From NCBI RefSeq assembly GCF_003049525.1, contig NZ_PYWL01000008.1, positions 156,081 to 220,080 of the forward strand: a stretch of DNA of 64,000 nt, in the 5' to 3' direction. The translations under genes and the position numbers were made by a program. Positions 54,578 through 63,847 of the stretch are shown piece after piece (the stretch's first letter is position 1; each line of letters starts with the position of its first letter). The notes under the pieces are model-generated. The model was not told where the DNA came from. It did no database searches and saw nothing but the letters and a program-made list of their open reading frames with translations. This DNA comes from Lysinibacillus fusiformis. Lineage in GTDB: Bacteria; Bacillota; Bacilli; Bacillales_A; Planococcaceae.

Positions 54578-55210
54578 TCATATATAAATTTTAATTGCTT
54601 GTATAAATTCATATATAAAATATCCAGCAAAGCCAATTAACAAGAATCCTGCGACAATCGTAAATGTTTTAATCATTTTACGATTCATGGCTTTACGCGT
54701 AACTGAGACAATGGTTAGTAAACCAAGATCGTGGAGTAAAATTCCACTCAGAACGCCTGCAGCAATAATTAAAAAGCTTGATTGCTCCCCTTGTCCATAA
54801 GATTTAGCTAGAACCACGCCGAATACATTGACCCAAAAAACAAGGTTACCAGGGGAGATCGCTACCAATAATCCATTAAAATAAGAGGCAAAAAAGGACT
54901 TGGTTACTTTTTCTCCTGCCAATGTAATATCATGATCGGCATTCTTAATAGAGTCATAGCCTAACAAGAATAAAAAGCCCGCTCCAATGATCCACATCGG
55001 AAGCTGTACCATAGGCATAGCCAAAATGGAGGCTAATCCCATATACAAGGCAAAAACTAATACGATGTCAATGGTCATGCCACCAAGCCCTACAGCCCAG
55101 CCGTGCAGAAAACCATTTTTGAGTCCTTGCTTTGTCATTTCGACTGTAATTGCACCTACAGGCATGGCAATGGCAAGTCCCACTAATACATACGCTACAT
55201 ATAAACTCAA
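54578..55210 (-). CDS. LysE-family transporter
   Basis: Membrane exporter of 210 aa with about six helices. The N-terminus AYVLVGLAIAMPVGAITVEM has the LysE-type P-G motif (PVGAI in place of PGP), and AISPGNLVFWVNVFG is the second conserved block. Start TTG 55210 (SLYVAYVL) with a weak AAGAAGTG site. It is a single-gene unit, and no regulator is adjacent. Confidence 0.85.
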   Translation of the reverse strand: MSLYVAYVLVGLAIAMPVGAITVEMTKQGLKNGFLHGWAVGLGGMTIDIVLVFALYMGLASILAMPMVQLPMWIIGAGFLFLLGYDSIKNADHDITLAGEKVTKSFFASYFNGLLVAISPGNLVFWVNVFGVVLAKSYGQGEQSSFLIIAAGVLSGILLHDLGLLTIVSVTRKAMNRKMIKTFTIVAGFLLIGFAGYFIYEFIQAIKIYI

Positions 55211-55327
55211 AAAAACACTTCTTTCATGTCATCGATAAGCTTCATACGTCCGTTTATACATTCATAATAGCATAAATATACTCAAAAGTAAATAATTATT
55301 AATAGTTTGAACATCTCTTTTCTAGAT

Positions 55328-56071
55328 TTATAGCATTTGTTTTTTCCATTGTCTTAACATATCATTTGATTTCACGAGATCCATTTTCAAGGTAATTTGC
55401 TTGGTAGAACAGCGTTTTTTAGCTCTTTCCCAAGCCTCTTCTAAAGCAGGTAAATAGCTTAAATTTTTCGTAGCAGCTACAAGCTGTAAAAAAATATTCC
55501 CTTGAATAAAGTGCCAGCGAGGATTCATACCATCCAGCTGTATGGCTTCCTCAATGAGTCTAAGTGCTAAATAAGGGCTCCCCTCATGACGATTTAAAAA
55601 TTGAGCAAAAGCACCCCAATAGAGACCCTTGTTAGGCTGTAATTTGATTGCCTCCGCAAATTGTACCATTGCTTTGTCCTGTTCTTTAGTAAGAACGTAG
55701 TATTCAGCCATCGTATAATACGCGTTTGCCTGTGCTTCAATGGGTCCGGCTAATAATTCGTCAATTACCTTCCCAAACTGTTCATCATCTTGAGTACCGA
55801 TATAGGCTGTAAGAACATCTCGCTCTGGGTACGAGCCATCTGTACGCTCGGCACTTTGTATGACTTTTTCATCAGTCGTTTCGGGCATATTGGCATATCC
55901 ATTTGCCTCGAGTAATGCAACATGTTGCTGAATAAGCTGATGGGTCTCACCTTCTAAATTTGTCTGGTTGGCAAGTATCTCCTTTGCTAGCCGATAACTC
56001 TCTTTTACTTGACCACTTAAAAATAAGTCATTCATTTGCTGTACTTGCTCATCCATTTGTTTTACCACCAC
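55328..56071 (-). CDS. TPR-repeat protein
   Basis: Protein of 247 aa with tetratricopeptide-like helices: AYYTMAEYYVLTKEQDKAMVQFAEAIKLQP, then a PYLALRLIEEAIQLDG repeat and NPRWHFIQGNIFLQL. Such repeats mediate protein contacts. No catalytic domain, signal peptide or membrane segment is seen. Start is GTG 56071 with GAGG five bases upstream, or the ATG at 56056 (MDEQVQQM). Confidence 0.75.
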   Translation of the reverse strand: MVVKQMDEQVQQMNDLFLSGQVKESYRLAKEILANQTNLEGETHQLIQQHVALLEANGYANMPETTDEKVIQSAERTDGSYPERDVLTAYIGTQDDEQFGKVIDELLAGPIEAQANAYYTMAEYYVLTKEQDKAMVQFAEAIKLQPNKGLYWGAFAQFLNRHEGSPYLALRLIEEAIQLDGMNPRWHFIQGNIFLQLVAATKNLSYLPALEEAWERAKKRCSTKQITLKMDLVKSNDMLRQWKKQML

Positions 56072-56158
56072 TAAATCCTCACCTTCACCAAAAGAAAAAT
56101 CTTATTGATAGTGTACCATCTTAGACACGCAAGCAAAAGCTAACTTATTCTAATTTTT

Positions 56159-57874
56159 CTACAATTCTTTTAATTTAAATGCTTTTACGTGTTGCTCTAG
56201 TGTATGTGCCATATGGGTCGTTTCATTCGAACCTTGTGCAACCTCATCAATACTTGCTGTTGTTTGCTGAGCTGCTAAAGTAATTCTATTCATGGCTCCT
56301 TCGATGTCTCTAATGGATTCAGTTAATTGTTGTATCATCTGGACAATTCGAGCTGACTTTTCATTTTCAGCAGTCACTGCATGAGAAATACTTATAATTT
56401 CCTCAACGGTCTTCGCTACAGCGTTTGAAATATTTCCCAAAGATTGTGCTGTTAAACCGACAGTCTCTGTTCCTTTTTCAATATATTGCGTATTATCATT
56501 CGTTGACGACATTACTTGTTGAACATGTTTCATCATATCCTGAATAAGCTGTTCAACTTGTAATACTTCTGCATTGGACTGCTCTGCTAGCTTTCGCACT
56601 TCCTCAGCAACAATCGCAAAGCCTTTTCCTTGCTCTCCTGCTCTAGCCGCTTCGATAGAAGCATTCAGTGCTAATAAATTTGTTTGTGATGCAATACCAG
56701 CAATAGATGTTGTAATTGCCTGTATTTTAGCAGCAGACGTAACTAAGTTTTCAACAGTATGCTTCACTTCATCTGATCCACTTTGAATCGATGCCATATC
56801 ATTATTTATGTCTTTGGCTAGCCTTTCTCCCTCTGTTGCTAGTTCCATTGTTTCTCGTGCATTATTAGCACTATCCGTAGCATTGTACTGGATTACCTGC
56901 AAGTCATCTGCTAAGGAGGTAAGCACTTCGGTAGCATTTTCAGCATGATGCATGCCTGCCGTCACAGTGCTTGTTACCTCTTCGATATTATGAGCGACCT
57001 CTTGAATGGTATTTGTCATTTCGTTTAAGGTGCAAGCGGTTTCATCTGCATTATTAGCAAGTGTATTAGAAGTAGAACGCATGGTCATGATCATACTTTG
57101 CAGGCTAGCGGTCATACGATTTAATGTCTTCGCTAAATCCTCCACCTCATCTTTGCTATTTATTTTTGTTTCAGCTACTGCTAAATTGCCATTCGCAATT
57201 TCTTTGGCCTGTTGAATGAGAACACTAATTGGCTTCACTTTTCGACGGATTAAAAACCCTGTAATAATTGAAGCAATCAGCATAGGGAAAATACTAATTA
57301 ATATCCCACTTCGCACAACATCCCATGTACGCTCTTTGACAATATTGGCGTCAAAATCGATCACACTGATGGCAATGATTTCTTTACTTGAATCGTGGTC
57401 TTTGAAAATGGGCGCATAGCCCGATAAGCGATCCATGTCAGCATACGTATAGGGCTGAGAGTAAGTTGGATGCTTATCTTGTAACAACCTATCAATCGCC
57501 TCTTGATCCAAATAGAAAGAATCCCCAGGGGCAAATCCTTTCTCGGCTAAATGGTCGTCCAGCGCTAACAATGTACCGTCAAGGGACAGAATATATTGAG
57601 TTTGAAAAATATCTTTGTGTCCGGTTGTCCAGTTTAAGTCATTCCCAATCCGTTCCTGAGCTGCCTGGTCGCCACGCATGGCCTTGTCCATTAGTTCAGG
57701 AGCAATTAAACCAGTTGTAATATTGGCACACCCATATGCCTCCACACCAGCAGCATCATAAAGTTTATTGTAAGCAGTTATGTATGTAGCGAACGATGTA
57801 ATCCCTAACATGACTACTAAAATACCAGCAATAATCGTTCCAAGTTGAAAAGTTAATGAATTTCGTAATTTCAC
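56159..57874 (-). CDS. Methyl-accepting chemotaxis protein
   Basis: Transmembrane chemoreceptor of 571 aa. A first helix (residues ~10-30), an extracellular sensing region (~35-180; a single-cache-like domain is likely), and a second helix (~190-210) lead to a HAMP domain (~210-265, [20 protein letters not shown]). The signalling domain has the hairpin tip [40 protein letters not shown]. Start GTG 57874 after GGGGGAGAAG. Ligand unknown. Confidence 0.95.
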   Translation of the reverse strand: MKLRNSLTFQLGTIIAGILVVMLGITSFATYITAYNKLYDAAGVEAYGCANITTGLIAPELMDKAMRGDQAAQERIGNDLNWTTGHKDIFQTQYILSLDGTLLALDDHLAEKGFAPGDSFYLDQEAIDRLLQDKHPTYSQPYTYADMDRLSGYAPIFKDHDSSKEIIAISVIDFDANIVKERTWDVVRSGILISIFPMLIASIITGFLIRRKVKPISVLIQQAKEIANGNLAVAETKINSKDEVEDLAKTLNRMTASLQSMIMTMRSTSNTLANNADETACTLNEMTNTIQEVAHNIEEVTSTVTAGMHHAENATEVLTSLADDLQVIQYNATDSANNARETMELATEGERLAKDINNDMASIQSGSDEVKHTVENLVTSAAKIQAITTSIAGIASQTNLLALNASIEAARAGEQGKGFAIVAEEVRKLAEQSNAEVLQVEQLIQDMMKHVQQVMSSTNDNTQYIEKGTETVGLTAQSLGNISNAVAKTVEEIISISHAVTAENEKSARIVQMIQQLTESIRDIEGAMNRITLAAQQTTASIDEVAQGSNETTHMAHTLEQHVKAFKLKEL

Positions 57875-58080
57875 GATTCATCTTCTCCCCCTTTCTTGTA
57901 ATAATCTATGAATTTTCCCTTTATTTTCTCATCATACTATAAAAAGATGTATTAAAAAAGCATCTTTAATTTTTCCTATAAATAAAAGTATTGGATAAAA
58001 GTTCTGAATTATGCGATAATTGAAGTGGACTAACTTTATTTTGAGGCATTCAATCATTCATCTACAAAGGGGGGCTTACA

Positions 58081-58287
58081 ATAAATAAACGTTTTCATTT
58101 TGTATCGCTTATTACTGGAAATTTGCTAACAATAGGAGCTATATTCATTTATGCCGTGCAAAGCCAAGTACATGTAGCCCTCAGTACGTATGCACTAGTG
58201 ATGGGATTTTTAAGTACATTACTTGTGATTTTCTTTTATGTATGGGGAGATGAAAAGCAACAAATATCCAGTCGATTTTTAAAATAA
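58081..58287 (+). CDS. Small membrane protein with apparent ATA start
   Basis: Open frame of 68 codons from ATA 58081 to TAA 58287. AAAGGGGGG lies eight bases upstream, but the codon at the expected start is ATA, not ATG/GTG/TTG. The product is (M)NKRFHFVSLITGNLLTI then two hydrophobic segments ending DEKQQISSRFLK. An intrinsic terminator follows at 58327-58359, supporting transcription of this strand. An in-frame TTG at 58123 would cut the first helix and lacks a ribosome site. So this is either a non-canonical start or a start-codon mutation. Confidence 0.6.
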   Translation: MNKRFHFVSLITGNLLTIGAIFIYAVQSQVHVALSTYALVMGFLSTLLVIFFYVWGDEKQQISSRFLK

Positions 58288-58326
58288 AAAGAGTGAAATG
58301 ATGTTCTAATGTTTCAAGCAATGATG

Positions 58327-58361
58327 TCCCTTGCTACCTTTGTAGAAAAGGGATTTTTTCA
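58327..58361 (+). terminator. Intrinsic terminator after the small membrane protein
   Basis: Stem TCCCTTGCTAC with GTAGAAAAGGGA (a bulge) followed by TTTTTT, at 58327-58359. Confidence 0.7.
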
Positions 58362-58514
58362 TGTTTTCCAAGCTATTTTCTTCTGATTACGTCTAATTGA
58401 TGTAGAAAAATTAAATTTTTTGTAGAAAATTTTAAAACAATGATTGAGTACTATATCAAATTTCTGTATAATCAGCTTGTTTGACAATACTTTTATGAAC
58501 TTGGGGGTAGACAA

Positions 58515-59744
58515 TTGGGTAAAGCATTGATTATCGGAGCTGGCGGAGTTGCCAGTGTTGTGGTACACAAGTGTGTTCAAAATTCGGACGTATTTGAGGA
58601 AATTTGTATCGCAAGTAGAACTGTTTCAAAATGTGACGCTCTAAAAGAAAAACTAGACGGCGGAAAAACAAAAATTCATACTGCACAGGTAGACGCAGAT
58701 AATACAGAAGAGGTTATTGAGCTTATTAAAGCTTTCGGACCAGATGTAGTGATTAACGTTGCCCTACCTTATCAGGACTTAACGATTATGGATGCTTGCT
58801 TAGCGACAGGTGTGCACTATGTGGATACTGCAAACTACGAGCCACCTGAAACGGCAAAATTTGAATATAAATGGCAATGGGCTTATAAAGAGAAGTTTGA
58901 AAAAGCTGGCTTAACTGCATTACTTGGTAGCGGTTTTGACCCAGGTGTAACAGGCGTTTTCACTGCTCATGCGCAAAAACATGAATTTGATGAAATCCAC
59001 TATATCGATATCGTGGATGCAAACGCAGGAGATCATGGTTATCATTTCGCAACAAACTTCAACCCAGAAATTAACATTCGTGAAATTACTGCGAATGGTC
59101 GTTACTGGAAAGAAGGCGAGTGGGTTGAAACGGCACCACTTGAGAAAAAAGAAGTGTATAACTTACCAGAAATTGGACCAAAAGATATTTACCTTCTATA
59201 CCATGAAGAACTTGAATCACTAGCGAAAAATATTAAAGGTTTAAAACAAATCCGCTTCTGGATGACGTTCTCTGAAAAATACTTAACACACTTAAAAGTA
59301 TTAGAAAACGTTGGTATGACATCAATCGAGCCGATCGAATTTGAAGGTAAAATGATTCAACCAATCCACTTCCTGACAGCGGTATTACCAGATCCAGCTT
59401 CTCTAGGACCACGTACAAAAGGTAAAACAAATATCGGTTGTATCATTCGCGGTCTAAAAGATGGCAAAGAAAAAACGTATTATGTGTACAACGTATGTGA
59501 CCACGAAGAATGCTATAACGAAGTGGGCTCACAAGCAATTTCTTACACAACTGGCGTGCCAGCTATGATTGGTGCAATGCTTGTGATGAACGGCGAATGG
59601 CGTAAACCAGGTGTTTGGAATGTAGAAGATTTCAATCCAGATCCATTCATGGATGCATTAAATAAATGGGGTCTACCATGGCAAGAAAGCCATAACCCAG
59701 AGTTACTAGACCTTGATTTAGATGCAAAGGAATTAAGCCGATGA
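58515..59744 (+). CDS. Carboxynorspermidine/carboxyspermidine dehydrogenase
   Basis: Saccharopine dehydrogenase-like enzyme of 409 aa. It reductively condenses aspartate semialdehyde with a diamine (diaminopropane or putrescine) to carboxynorspermidine or carboxyspermidine. The N-terminal Rossmann motif is ALIIGAGGVASVVVHKC; further in are VINVALPYQDLTIMDACL, HYVDTANYEPP and LLGSGFDPGVTGVF, typical of this family. TTG start after GGGGGTAG. Its stop overlaps the decarboxylase start by ATGA, and the pair makes spermidine-type polyamines without aminopropyl transfer. Confidence 0.9.
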   Translation: MGKALIIGAGGVASVVVHKCVQNSDVFEEICIASRTVSKCDALKEKLDGGKTKIHTAQVDADNTEEVIELIKAFGPDVVINVALPYQDLTIMDACLATGVHYVDTANYEPPETAKFEYKWQWAYKEKFEKAGLTALLGSGFDPGVTGVFTAHAQKHEFDEIHYIDIVDANAGDHGYHFATNFNPEINIREITANGRYWKEGEWVETAPLEKKEVYNLPEIGPKDIYLLYHEELESLAKNIKGLKQIRFWMTFSEKYLTHLKVLENVGMTSIEPIEFEGKMIQPIHFLTAVLPDPASLGPRTKGKTNIGCIIRGLKDGKEKTYYVYNVCDHEECYNEVGSQAISYTTGVPAMIGAMLVMNGEWRKPGVWNVEDFNPDPFMDALNKWGLPWQESHNPELLDLDLDAKELSR

Positions 59745-60880
59745 AACCAATTGATTTTTCAAAAGTTCCATCCCCTTCTTATGTAGTGGATGAGCGATTA
59801 TTAACAAAAAATCTTGAGCTTTTAAAATCAATTCAAGATCGTACAGGCTGCCGCATTTTACTAGCCCTTAAAGGGTTCTCTATGCATTCAACTTTCCCTC
59901 TAGTAGGGGAATATTTAGCAGGCATTACAGCCAGCTCCCTGCATGAGGCACGTCTTGGCTATGAAAAAATGGGCAAAGAAGTACACGTTTATGCACCTGC
60001 TTATATTGAGCATGAAATGGACGAGCTTCTAGGCTATGTGGATCACGTCGTATTTAACTCATTTAACCAATGGGCTCAGTTCAAGGATAAAGTAAAATCT
60101 ACTGGTAAAACAATTGAATGTGGTATTCGTGTGAATCCTGAGTACTCTGAAATTGAAACAGCTCTTTACGATCCTTGCTATACGAATTCCCGTCTTGGAA
60201 CGACTTTGGCTAACTTCGATAAATCCCAACTTGACGGCATTGATGGCTTACACTTCCATGCAATGTGTGAACAAAACTCGGATACGCTAGAGCGTATTAT
60301 TGAAGTAGTGGAAGAAAAATTTGGTGATGTATTACATCAAATGAAATGGTTGAATTTCGGTGGTGGTCACCATATTACACGTGAAGATTATGATGTAGAG
60401 AAGCTTGTGAACATCATTAATTATGTGCAAGAAAAATATAACCTGCTTGTGTATTTAGAGCCAGGTGAAGCAGTAGCCCTTAATACTGGTTATTTAGTAG
60501 CTACTGTGCTTGATATTCAAGAAAATGGGATGGATCTTGCAATTTTAGATACGTCGGCAACATGTCATATGCCTGATGTACTTGAAATGCCCTACCGTCC
60601 AATGATTATTGGTTCTGGTCAAGCTAATGAATTTGCCCACACATATCGCTTAGGTGGACTAACATGTCTTGCTGGTGATGTTATTGGTGATTATTCATTT
60701 GAACAGCCATTAAAACCAGGAGATCGTCTTGTATTTACGGATATGGCCCATTATTCAATGGTAAAAAACCATATGTTTAACGGTGTTAACCTGCCTTCTA
60801 TCGTTTCTTACAATGATGAAGAAGGTATTAAAATTATTCGTGAATTTAAATTTGAAGACTACAGTGGTCGTCTTTCTTAA
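59741..60880 (+). CDS. nspC: Carboxynorspermidine decarboxylase
   Basis: PLP-dependent fold-III (alanine-racemase/ornithine-decarboxylase-type) enzyme of 379 aa that decarboxylates carboxy(nor)spermidine. The PLP lysine is in ILLALKGFSMHS. Other family blocks are SSLHEARLGYEKMG, RVNPEYSEIETALYDPC, LNFGGGHHIT and DTSATCHMPDVLEMPYRP with the C-terminal catalytic Cys region. It is translationally coupled to the dehydrogenase; a terminator follows. Confidence 0.93.
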   Translation: MKPIDFSKVPSPSYVVDERLLTKNLELLKSIQDRTGCRILLALKGFSMHSTFPLVGEYLAGITASSLHEARLGYEKMGKEVHVYAPAYIEHEMDELLGYVDHVVFNSFNQWAQFKDKVKSTGKTIECGIRVNPEYSEIETALYDPCYTNSRLGTTLANFDKSQLDGIDGLHFHAMCEQNSDTLERIIEVVEEKFGDVLHQMKWLNFGGGHHITREDYDVEKLVNIINYVQEKYNLLVYLEPGEAVALNTGYLVATVLDIQENGMDLAILDTSATCHMPDVLEMPYRPMIIGSGQANEFAHTYRLGGLTCLAGDVIGDYSFEQPLKPGDRLVFTDMAHYSMVKNHMFNGVNLPSIVSYNDEEGIKIIREFKFEDYSGRLS

Positions 60881-60890
60881 GAAGGCGACA

Positions 60891-60925
60891 AAGCCCTTCC
60901 GTTTTTGCAGGAAGGGCTTCTTTTT
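60891..60925 (+). terminator. Terminator of the polyamine pair
   Basis: 10-bp stem (60891-60900 with 60910-60919), 9-nt loop, then CTTTTTAT, just after the nspC stop. Confidence 0.85.
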
Positions 60926-61002
60926 ATAGCTGTGTAGTCTTGGAATCTGTTCATACGTCGCCTTCGCCTTGTCCCAACATTACATACTATTTGAACATAA
61001 GA

Positions 61003-61032
61003 AAAACGTAGAAGCCTAAGCCTCTACGTTTT
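61003..61032 (-). terminator. Terminator overlapping the cheW-like stop
   Basis: 13-bp stem (61020-61032 with 61003-61015, one G-U pair) followed on the minus strand by TTC and a short T-rich tail. It overlaps the last codons of the gene. Confidence 0.7.
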
Positions 61033-61504
61033 CTTTTTCATTTTCAAGCATTTTGTGTAAATAATTGATAATTTCACGAATACCCTCTAATGAATTGACG
61101 AGTATTTTTGGGTCAACATACGTAATCATTCGGTTTTCAAGATTAGCCACAGCTGTAAAATAGCGAGTTTTACTATAATTCACAAGTCCTAGTTGTTGAA
61201 GTATAGACTCATCTAAATCAAGAATTTCACGAGCTTCCGTAACAAGCAACCCATAGTTAACAACATCTGTATTCAATACAATCACCCGAGCAGTTGTTGT
61301 ATTGGAAGAGCGATTATATAATATTCGTTCAAAATCTAGAACAGGCACAAGTTCCCCACGAATTCTTGTAAAACCTAAAAGATAGTTAGGTAAATGAGGA
61401 ATAGGTGTTACCTGCTCTAATTTTTCAATTGAAATCGCTTGCTCTACAGGCACTGCATATTCCTCTGTACCACAAGCAAAAACTACTGCTTTTACACTTT
61501 CCAT
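61016..61504 (-). CDS. CheW-like chemotaxis coupling protein
   Basis: Single CheW domain protein of 162 aa: VKAVVFACGTEEYAVPVEQAISIEKLE, IPHLPNYLLGFTRIRGELVPVLDFE and ITYVDPKILV are the standard CheW-fold blocks. No receiver domain is present, so it is a CheW rather than a CheV. It probably links chemoreceptors, such as the one at 56159-57874, to CheA. No other chemotaxis genes are adjacent, so it may be a second, accessory coupler. Confidence 0.85.
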   Translation of the reverse strand: MESVKAVVFACGTEEYAVPVEQAISIEKLEQVTPIPHLPNYLLGFTRIRGELVPVLDFERILYNRSSNTTTARVIVLNTDVVNYGLLVTEAREILDLDESILQQLGLVNYSKTRYFTAVANLENRMITYVDPKILVNSLEGIREIINYLHKMLENEKENVEA

Positions 61505-61530
61505 ATGGTCACACCCTTCAAATTCGACTA

Positions 61531-62646
61531 TTATTTTTTCGCAGATTCTTTGACGATCTCAACTAGTAAATCTGCTAATTTTTCTAATTCTTCAACGGGT
61601 ATTTTTTCATTCGTCGTATGAATATCCTCATACCCAACTGATAAATTAACTGTTGGGATACCAAAGCCTGCAATCACATTTGCATCGGACCCACCACCTG
61701 AAATACCTAATGTAGGTGTACGATCAATTTGGCGTGCCGCTGCCATTGCCACTTGAACGACTTTGTCTGATTCGGTTACACGGAAACCTGGATACATAAG
61801 CTTCACTTCAACTTCAGCTCGTGCCCCTAATGAAGCAGCTACTTGTTCAAATGTCTCTTGCATATGCTTTGTTTGAGCATCTAATTTTGTTTTATCAATC
61901 GAACGCGCTTCAGCTAGAATAGTAACTTCGTCGCAAACAATATTTGTCGCCTGTCCACCCTCAAAGCGACCAATATTGGCTGTTGTTTCTTCATCTAATC
62001 GACCTAGCTTCATCTGTGCAATACATTTTGATGCAACTGTAATAGCTGAAATTCCTTTTTCAGGCGCAACTCCAGCATGCGCAGTTTTGCCGATAATCTT
62101 CGCGAAAATTTTCGCTTGGAACGGTGCTGCTGTCACAATGCCTCCAACTTTGCCATCACTATCCACAGCAAAGCCATATTTTGCTTTAATAATAGAAGGG
62201 TCCAATTCTTTGGCACCAACAAGACCGCTTTCTTCACCAGCAGTAATAATAAACTCAATATCTCCGTGAGCAATATTTTGCTCTTTTAAGCGTTTTACCA
62301 TTTCTAGTAGTGCTGCAAGTCCAGCCTTATCGTCCGCACCTAAAATCGTTGTGCCATCCGATACAATATAACCGTCTTCGCGTAATGATGGCTTTATGCC
62401 TTTACCAGGAACAACTGTATCCATATGAGAAGTAAAATAGATCGGCTCTACATCTAATGTGCCTTTTAATGTGGCAATAATATTGCCTGCACCATGTCCG
62501 TTACGTGTATGGGCGTCATCTTGGACTACTGTAAATCCAAGTGCTGATAACTTATCGACTAAAATTGGTGCGATTTCTTGTTCATATTTTGTTTCTGAAT
62601 CAATTTGAACGAGCTCAAAAAACTCTTCCACTAAACGACTTGTCAT
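61531..62646 (-). CDS. M20-family peptidase T-like tripeptidase
   Basis: Zinc peptidase of 371 aa resembling PepT2/YqjE. Metal-site motifs: FTSHMDTVVPG, GADDKAGLAALLE, ITAGEESGLVGAKELD and SGGGSDANVIAGFG. The lid domain lies in the middle (GKTAHAGVAPEKGISAI). It likely cleaves tripeptides in the cytoplasm, downstream of peptide import. It is separate from the region 3 cluster, with 26 bp to the cheW-like gene. Confidence 0.9.
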   Translation of the reverse strand: MTSRLVEEFFELVQIDSETKYEQEIAPILVDKLSALGFTVVQDDAHTRNGHGAGNIIATLKGTLDVEPIYFTSHMDTVVPGKGIKPSLREDGYIVSDGTTILGADDKAGLAALLEMVKRLKEQNIAHGDIEFIITAGEESGLVGAKELDPSIIKAKYGFAVDSDGKVGGIVTAAPFQAKIFAKIIGKTAHAGVAPEKGISAITVASKCIAQMKLGRLDEETTANIGRFEGGQATNIVCDEVTILAEARSIDKTKLDAQTKHMQETFEQVAASLGARAEVEVKLMYPGFRVTESDKVVQVAMAAARQIDRTPTLGISGGGSDANVIAGFGIPTVNLSVGYEDIHTTNEKIPVEELEKLADLLVEIVKESAKK

Positions 62647-62750
62647 GTTGTAAAACTCCCTTAGTTTACGTGATTTTCCACGTTATAGTATAAGTATTAT
62701 TTTAGCACAACGTCAGAAGAGTTGAAATCATTCAACAATACTACCCATAT

Positions 62751-62778
62751 AAAAAGTCTGAGAAATTAATCTCAGACT
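62751..62778 (-). terminator. Intrinsic terminator
   Basis: Perfect 9-bp stem (62770-62778 with 62755-62763) then TTTTTATA on the minus strand, immediately after the coiled-coil gene. Confidence 0.85.
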
Positions 62779-62782
62779 GAAC

Positions 62783-63736
62783 TTACGCATTGAAAATGGC
62801 CCCTTGTTCTTGTTCGATTGTTTGTAAATAGTTCGCTGCTTTATTATGTTTATCCTGTAAACGCCAAATTGTATTATGTACATCATCTTGGACACGTGAA
62901 ACCTGTTCTCTTGCGGTTGAAATTTTGGAATGGACCGACCAAGCTGAAAAAAGATCATCGAAGAAGTAGTCCGCAAATTTAACAAAACCATCTGTTTCGA
63001 CTTGTAGTGTCTTTGTAGACATCTCATGAACATCTAATAACTCATTGTAAAAACGTTGCAACGCAATTTGGGCACTATGTATGTAATTTTCTGATTGATC
63101 AAGTGCACCATGCTTTAAGTGTGTAGCGACTACTCCACCACCAAAGAAAGTATCCCAAGTCGAATATTCGTTGGCCGAATGAAGTGACGCAGCTGCTTGC
63201 CCCAACTTTGTCAGAGCTACCTCCCCTGCTCCTTCTGCTTCTTGAATTTCAGTAATGAGTTGCTTCGTGTGCATTTTTTCCTGAGCTAAATGCTCCAATC
63301 TCTCTGCCTGTGCAGGATTATGGATTTGTAAATAGCCCTTCTGTTTTGCGTGAATTTCTCGAAGCTCATCTTGTAAGGCTATTGTATTGATATGAGCTAA
63401 TTTCTGAGTTATTTGAACTTTATCTTCGCTTAAATCCGTCTGTATTTTCTTCGCTTCTTTAATTTTTAATTCAAGCACGGCTGCTTTATCAATTTTTTCA
63501 GCCCGTAATTCATCTTGTTGCCCCGTCCAAGTACGAATCATATTCATAAATGAGAAACCCTCTAATTTATGTAGTTTGGACCGAATTTGATTGAGTGTAC
63601 TAAAATGTTTGTCTATTTCCTGTTGTGTATGCTCAATCTGCTTGTCAATTAACTGTCCCTGCTCGTTTAGCCTTGCCGCTTTTCTTAGTTGTGTATGAAT
63701 CTTTTCCTGCTCTTTTTGTAATTGCTTCCATTCCAT
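62783..63736 (-). CDS. Coiled-coil protein of unknown function
   Basis: Protein of 317 aa that is almost wholly helical, with long heptad-like stretches (QLQKEQEKIHTQLRKAARLNEQG at the start and VQITQKLAHINTIALQDELREIHAKQKG mid-protein) and a central GQAAASLHSANEYSTWDTFFGGG. No membrane segment or signal. AAGGAG is ahead of the ATG, with a second out-of-frame ATG between. I do not recognise a family with confidence. Confidence 0.7.
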   Translation of the reverse strand: MEWKQLQKEQEKIHTQLRKAARLNEQGQLIDKQIEHTQQEIDKHFSTLNQIRSKLHKLEGFSFMNMIRTWTGQQDELRAEKIDKAAVLELKIKEAKKIQTDLSEDKVQITQKLAHINTIALQDELREIHAKQKGYLQIHNPAQAERLEHLAQEKMHTKQLITEIQEAEGAGEVALTKLGQAAASLHSANEYSTWDTFFGGGVVATHLKHGALDQSENYIHSAQIALQRFYNELLDVHEMSTKTLQVETDGFVKFADYFFDDLFSAWSVHSKISTAREQVSRVQDDVHNTIWRLQDKHNKAANYLQTIEQEQGAIFNA

Positions 63737-63847
63737 TCATATCAACTCCTTATATATCAGTACGGATGACAAGGAAAAATGTTTCAATTTTCATTGATAA
63801 TATCACATACTAATTTTTGGGAATAAAAAGCCTAGTAACTGTATAGC

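Noticed and set aside
58359..58580. Minus-strand 73-codon frame upstream of the polyamine genes
   Set aside because: Overlaps the promoter and start of the dehydrogenase gene, without a ribosome site.
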